Assembly (NCBI GenBank): GCA_030710605.1
Contig: CP092882.1
Span: forward strand, 15,932,062-15,996,061
Direction of reading: 5' to 3'
DNA from: Cordylochernes scorpioides
Lineage: Eukaryota > Arthropoda > Arachnida > Pseudoscorpiones > Chernetidae
DNA length: 64,000 nt
Under the pieces are notes generated by a model. That model saw only the letters and a program-made list of their open reading frames with translations, had not been told where the DNA came from and did no database searches. Position numbers and translations under genes: made by a program. Shown piece after piece: positions 52,601 to 55,600 of this stretch; position 1 is the stretch's first letter; every line of letters begins with the position of its first letter.

Positions 52601-55600
52601 CAGGAGAAGATTTTATTTAAAATGTTCTTCTTTCTCAATCAATCATTAATCTAATTTGAATGTAAAGATACATGTTTTAAGGCTATATGGTACTTCATTA
52701 AATATATATATATATATAAAAATAGGAGTTTTCTGTTTGAATTTTCATCATTCTCAATCTGAAACAATCATTAATCACGAGCCATTTCTGAAATTATATG
52801 AATATGATATTTGATATCAATTTTTTTAAATGGCGTTTCTCTTCTCTGTTAAACAAAAACTATCTATTTACTGTTTCAACAAACTGGCAGGGTTTGGTTC
52901 CTGACAGTAAATAGATTGCGTCTATTTTGTGACAGGAGGTATAACTGTATTTCATTAGATCATTATATATTATAACAGAAAATGGTCTATCTATATACAC
53001 TCTACAACATTAAAAAAATCTAAGTTTAAAGTTGTTCAATTGGAACAAAAATTGGTGTTTGTGAAAAACATGTTCAGAAGAAAATCTAATAAACATAAGG
53101 AAAAATGAATTGTTTTATTCCAGAATTTGATCCTCACAAATTAAGAAATCCAATATGTTGTTGGACATTTAATTCAGTGGAGGATGAAGAAAACCTATCT
53201 ATTTATGGAGATCTTTTATTATTTTGAATATTTGAAAAATGCAATTATTGAGAAGAGGCAGTTATGCAAATCAAAAAAATCATTTATACATAACTCTCTT
53301 TCCACCTTACCTAAACCATACCTATCCAACAAGGAACAACATTATAGTAATAACATTTTATTCGCGATCGTATGTTGTAGACCACCGTATGTATCACATC
53401 CCAAACACGATGCGATACCAGACATCTCTGTCTTGAGCTCGATTTACTATATCGGCGACCGTCAAGCCAGTGAGTTCTTTTAATTGGTCCACGAAGCGTG
53501 TCAGCAGGCGTCGAGGGAAAGCGTCGCCCAGACGTCATTCAGGTCAGTATGGTGTACTTCATTCCCTTGCGTCGCGCGAAGTGACCAAAGAATATCAAAC
53601 AATTCCATTGTACACGTCACAGAAGTCGGCAATCTTCCGAAATAGAAATTTCCCAACAATATTCTTAACTTTTATAATACGATGCACTAGCGCGCCATCT
53701 CTTATCAAAATTCGAAACTATTTCAAACGCGTGATTCTTTTTGAAAATAAACAATTTCTACTGCCTTTACTGCAATGGAATCTTACGCGTTTAAAATAGT
53801 TTCGAATTTTGATACTTAACTTTAATTTAGAGATAATAGTTGAATCAGTAGGGTTGTTCACAATTATGGATATGAGTAAAATACATTATAGGTGAAAAAA
53901 GAAATGGATTACCTTCAGGAGGTATCAGGTATTTCAATCTGTTCTTGGATAATTCGTATAAACAAAGAGTTGCCCCTTCTCCTTCACAGTAGTTATCAGC
54001 TTCTATTTCGGAGACCTTGTTGGTTCGTAGCAGGTAGCAATTATTTATGAAGGTCCGCCAACCCTCAGGACATGGACCTGTAACATTCTCTTGCTTAAGT
54101 TGTCATATTGCGGACAAAATGTTATTGTGTTGAGACCTACGTCACACACTTTCATTTGGAGAATATTTATAGCCAATGTATGGACCTCTGGTATTGTCGT
54201 AGTAAAACATTAATCTGTAAAGAAAATATCGAGAGAGAGAGAGAAGTAAATTGAGTGATACTGTGGCAAAAGGAACTAAAAAGTATTTATTCTCGTTGTC
54301 TAAAGGTATGTGATGTTTGCCTGGTCATTTTTATTATTCAGAATACAAACTGAATTTGCATTTAATAAAAAATGAAAATTGATCAATGGCTGAGTGGTTC
54401 ATACCGTCGATTTTCGATTGAAAAAGAACCGAGGTCGAATTCCTAATTGGAAAATACTTATGAAGAAGTAATTGCTTTGATATGGCCTTGATTCTTTCAC
54501 AAGTCTAAGCTTACTGTTGTTTGCAAATAACCAATTGCGACTCTGGAAAACTGCAAAGTCGTTAACTGCCCACCATGATTATCTTGGTCTTAATCTCAAA
54601 TGTATGTGGTCTATTAAAAAATAATACAATTTGTATATTTAAGACAGAAATAGAAACTTTATAAATTAAAGGAAAAAATGTCGTCTTCTAGTAACAATTT
54701 TAGATTTTAGATACTCTACTATGCTCGCGGTAATATGCAGACCATATATCTGTTTAGATCAAATTATATTATAAAGGTATACCTTGATATTTTGTGAATA
54801 TGATTCCAAAAATAATTGACTTAATTTGGCGTTAGATTCATGGCTAACTTGAGTTGACAATTCAATTGTATAATCCCCTGCATCAATATCGGTCAAAAAC
54901 ATATGACCTCCAGGGAAAAGCATCACTTAAAAGAACATTTTATTCATATTTCTCGGTAACGAATGCCCCTCTACACCAAAGAACGTGGTATCATGAATCT
55001 ATCGTCCAATGAAATAAATAATTACTTGAATCTGATTCACTAAAAATCATTGAAGCTAATAAATAATGCTTGAAAAGGCCTTCTGTGTCTAAAAAGACAA
55101 AATTATATGTATTTAGGAAAACAGTGGCTATGTGTTTTGACAGAACACCAGGTTCCTGCGGATGTGATAATCAAGAAACATGATAAGTGGGTTAAAGACA
55201 GAAAATAAAAGCTCTCAGGATTCATAAATCAGCTTTACAGAAATCATTTCCTAACTTTTCATCATAATTATTTTTCTACGTCATTAAACAAATTATATAT
55301 ATATTAATAATATATATATATTATACAGTTAAAAATGAATAAATTAATAATAAAGTAATAAAATACAGTAGACCCTCTATAAAGGACACCTAATCACAGA
55401 GCCAAAATGTCCTTTAGGGAGAAGTGGCCTCTTACCGGAGAGTTGCCAAATATTGAAAATAGTAATTTTGTAAATGAAAACTGCCCTTTGTAGAGAGGTG
55501 TCCGCTAGCTGGGTGCCGCTAAAGGTAGGTTCTACTCTAATACAATATTACTTAAATATATTGTTGAATCATGATTAATGCGCTATTTTTAAAATATATA

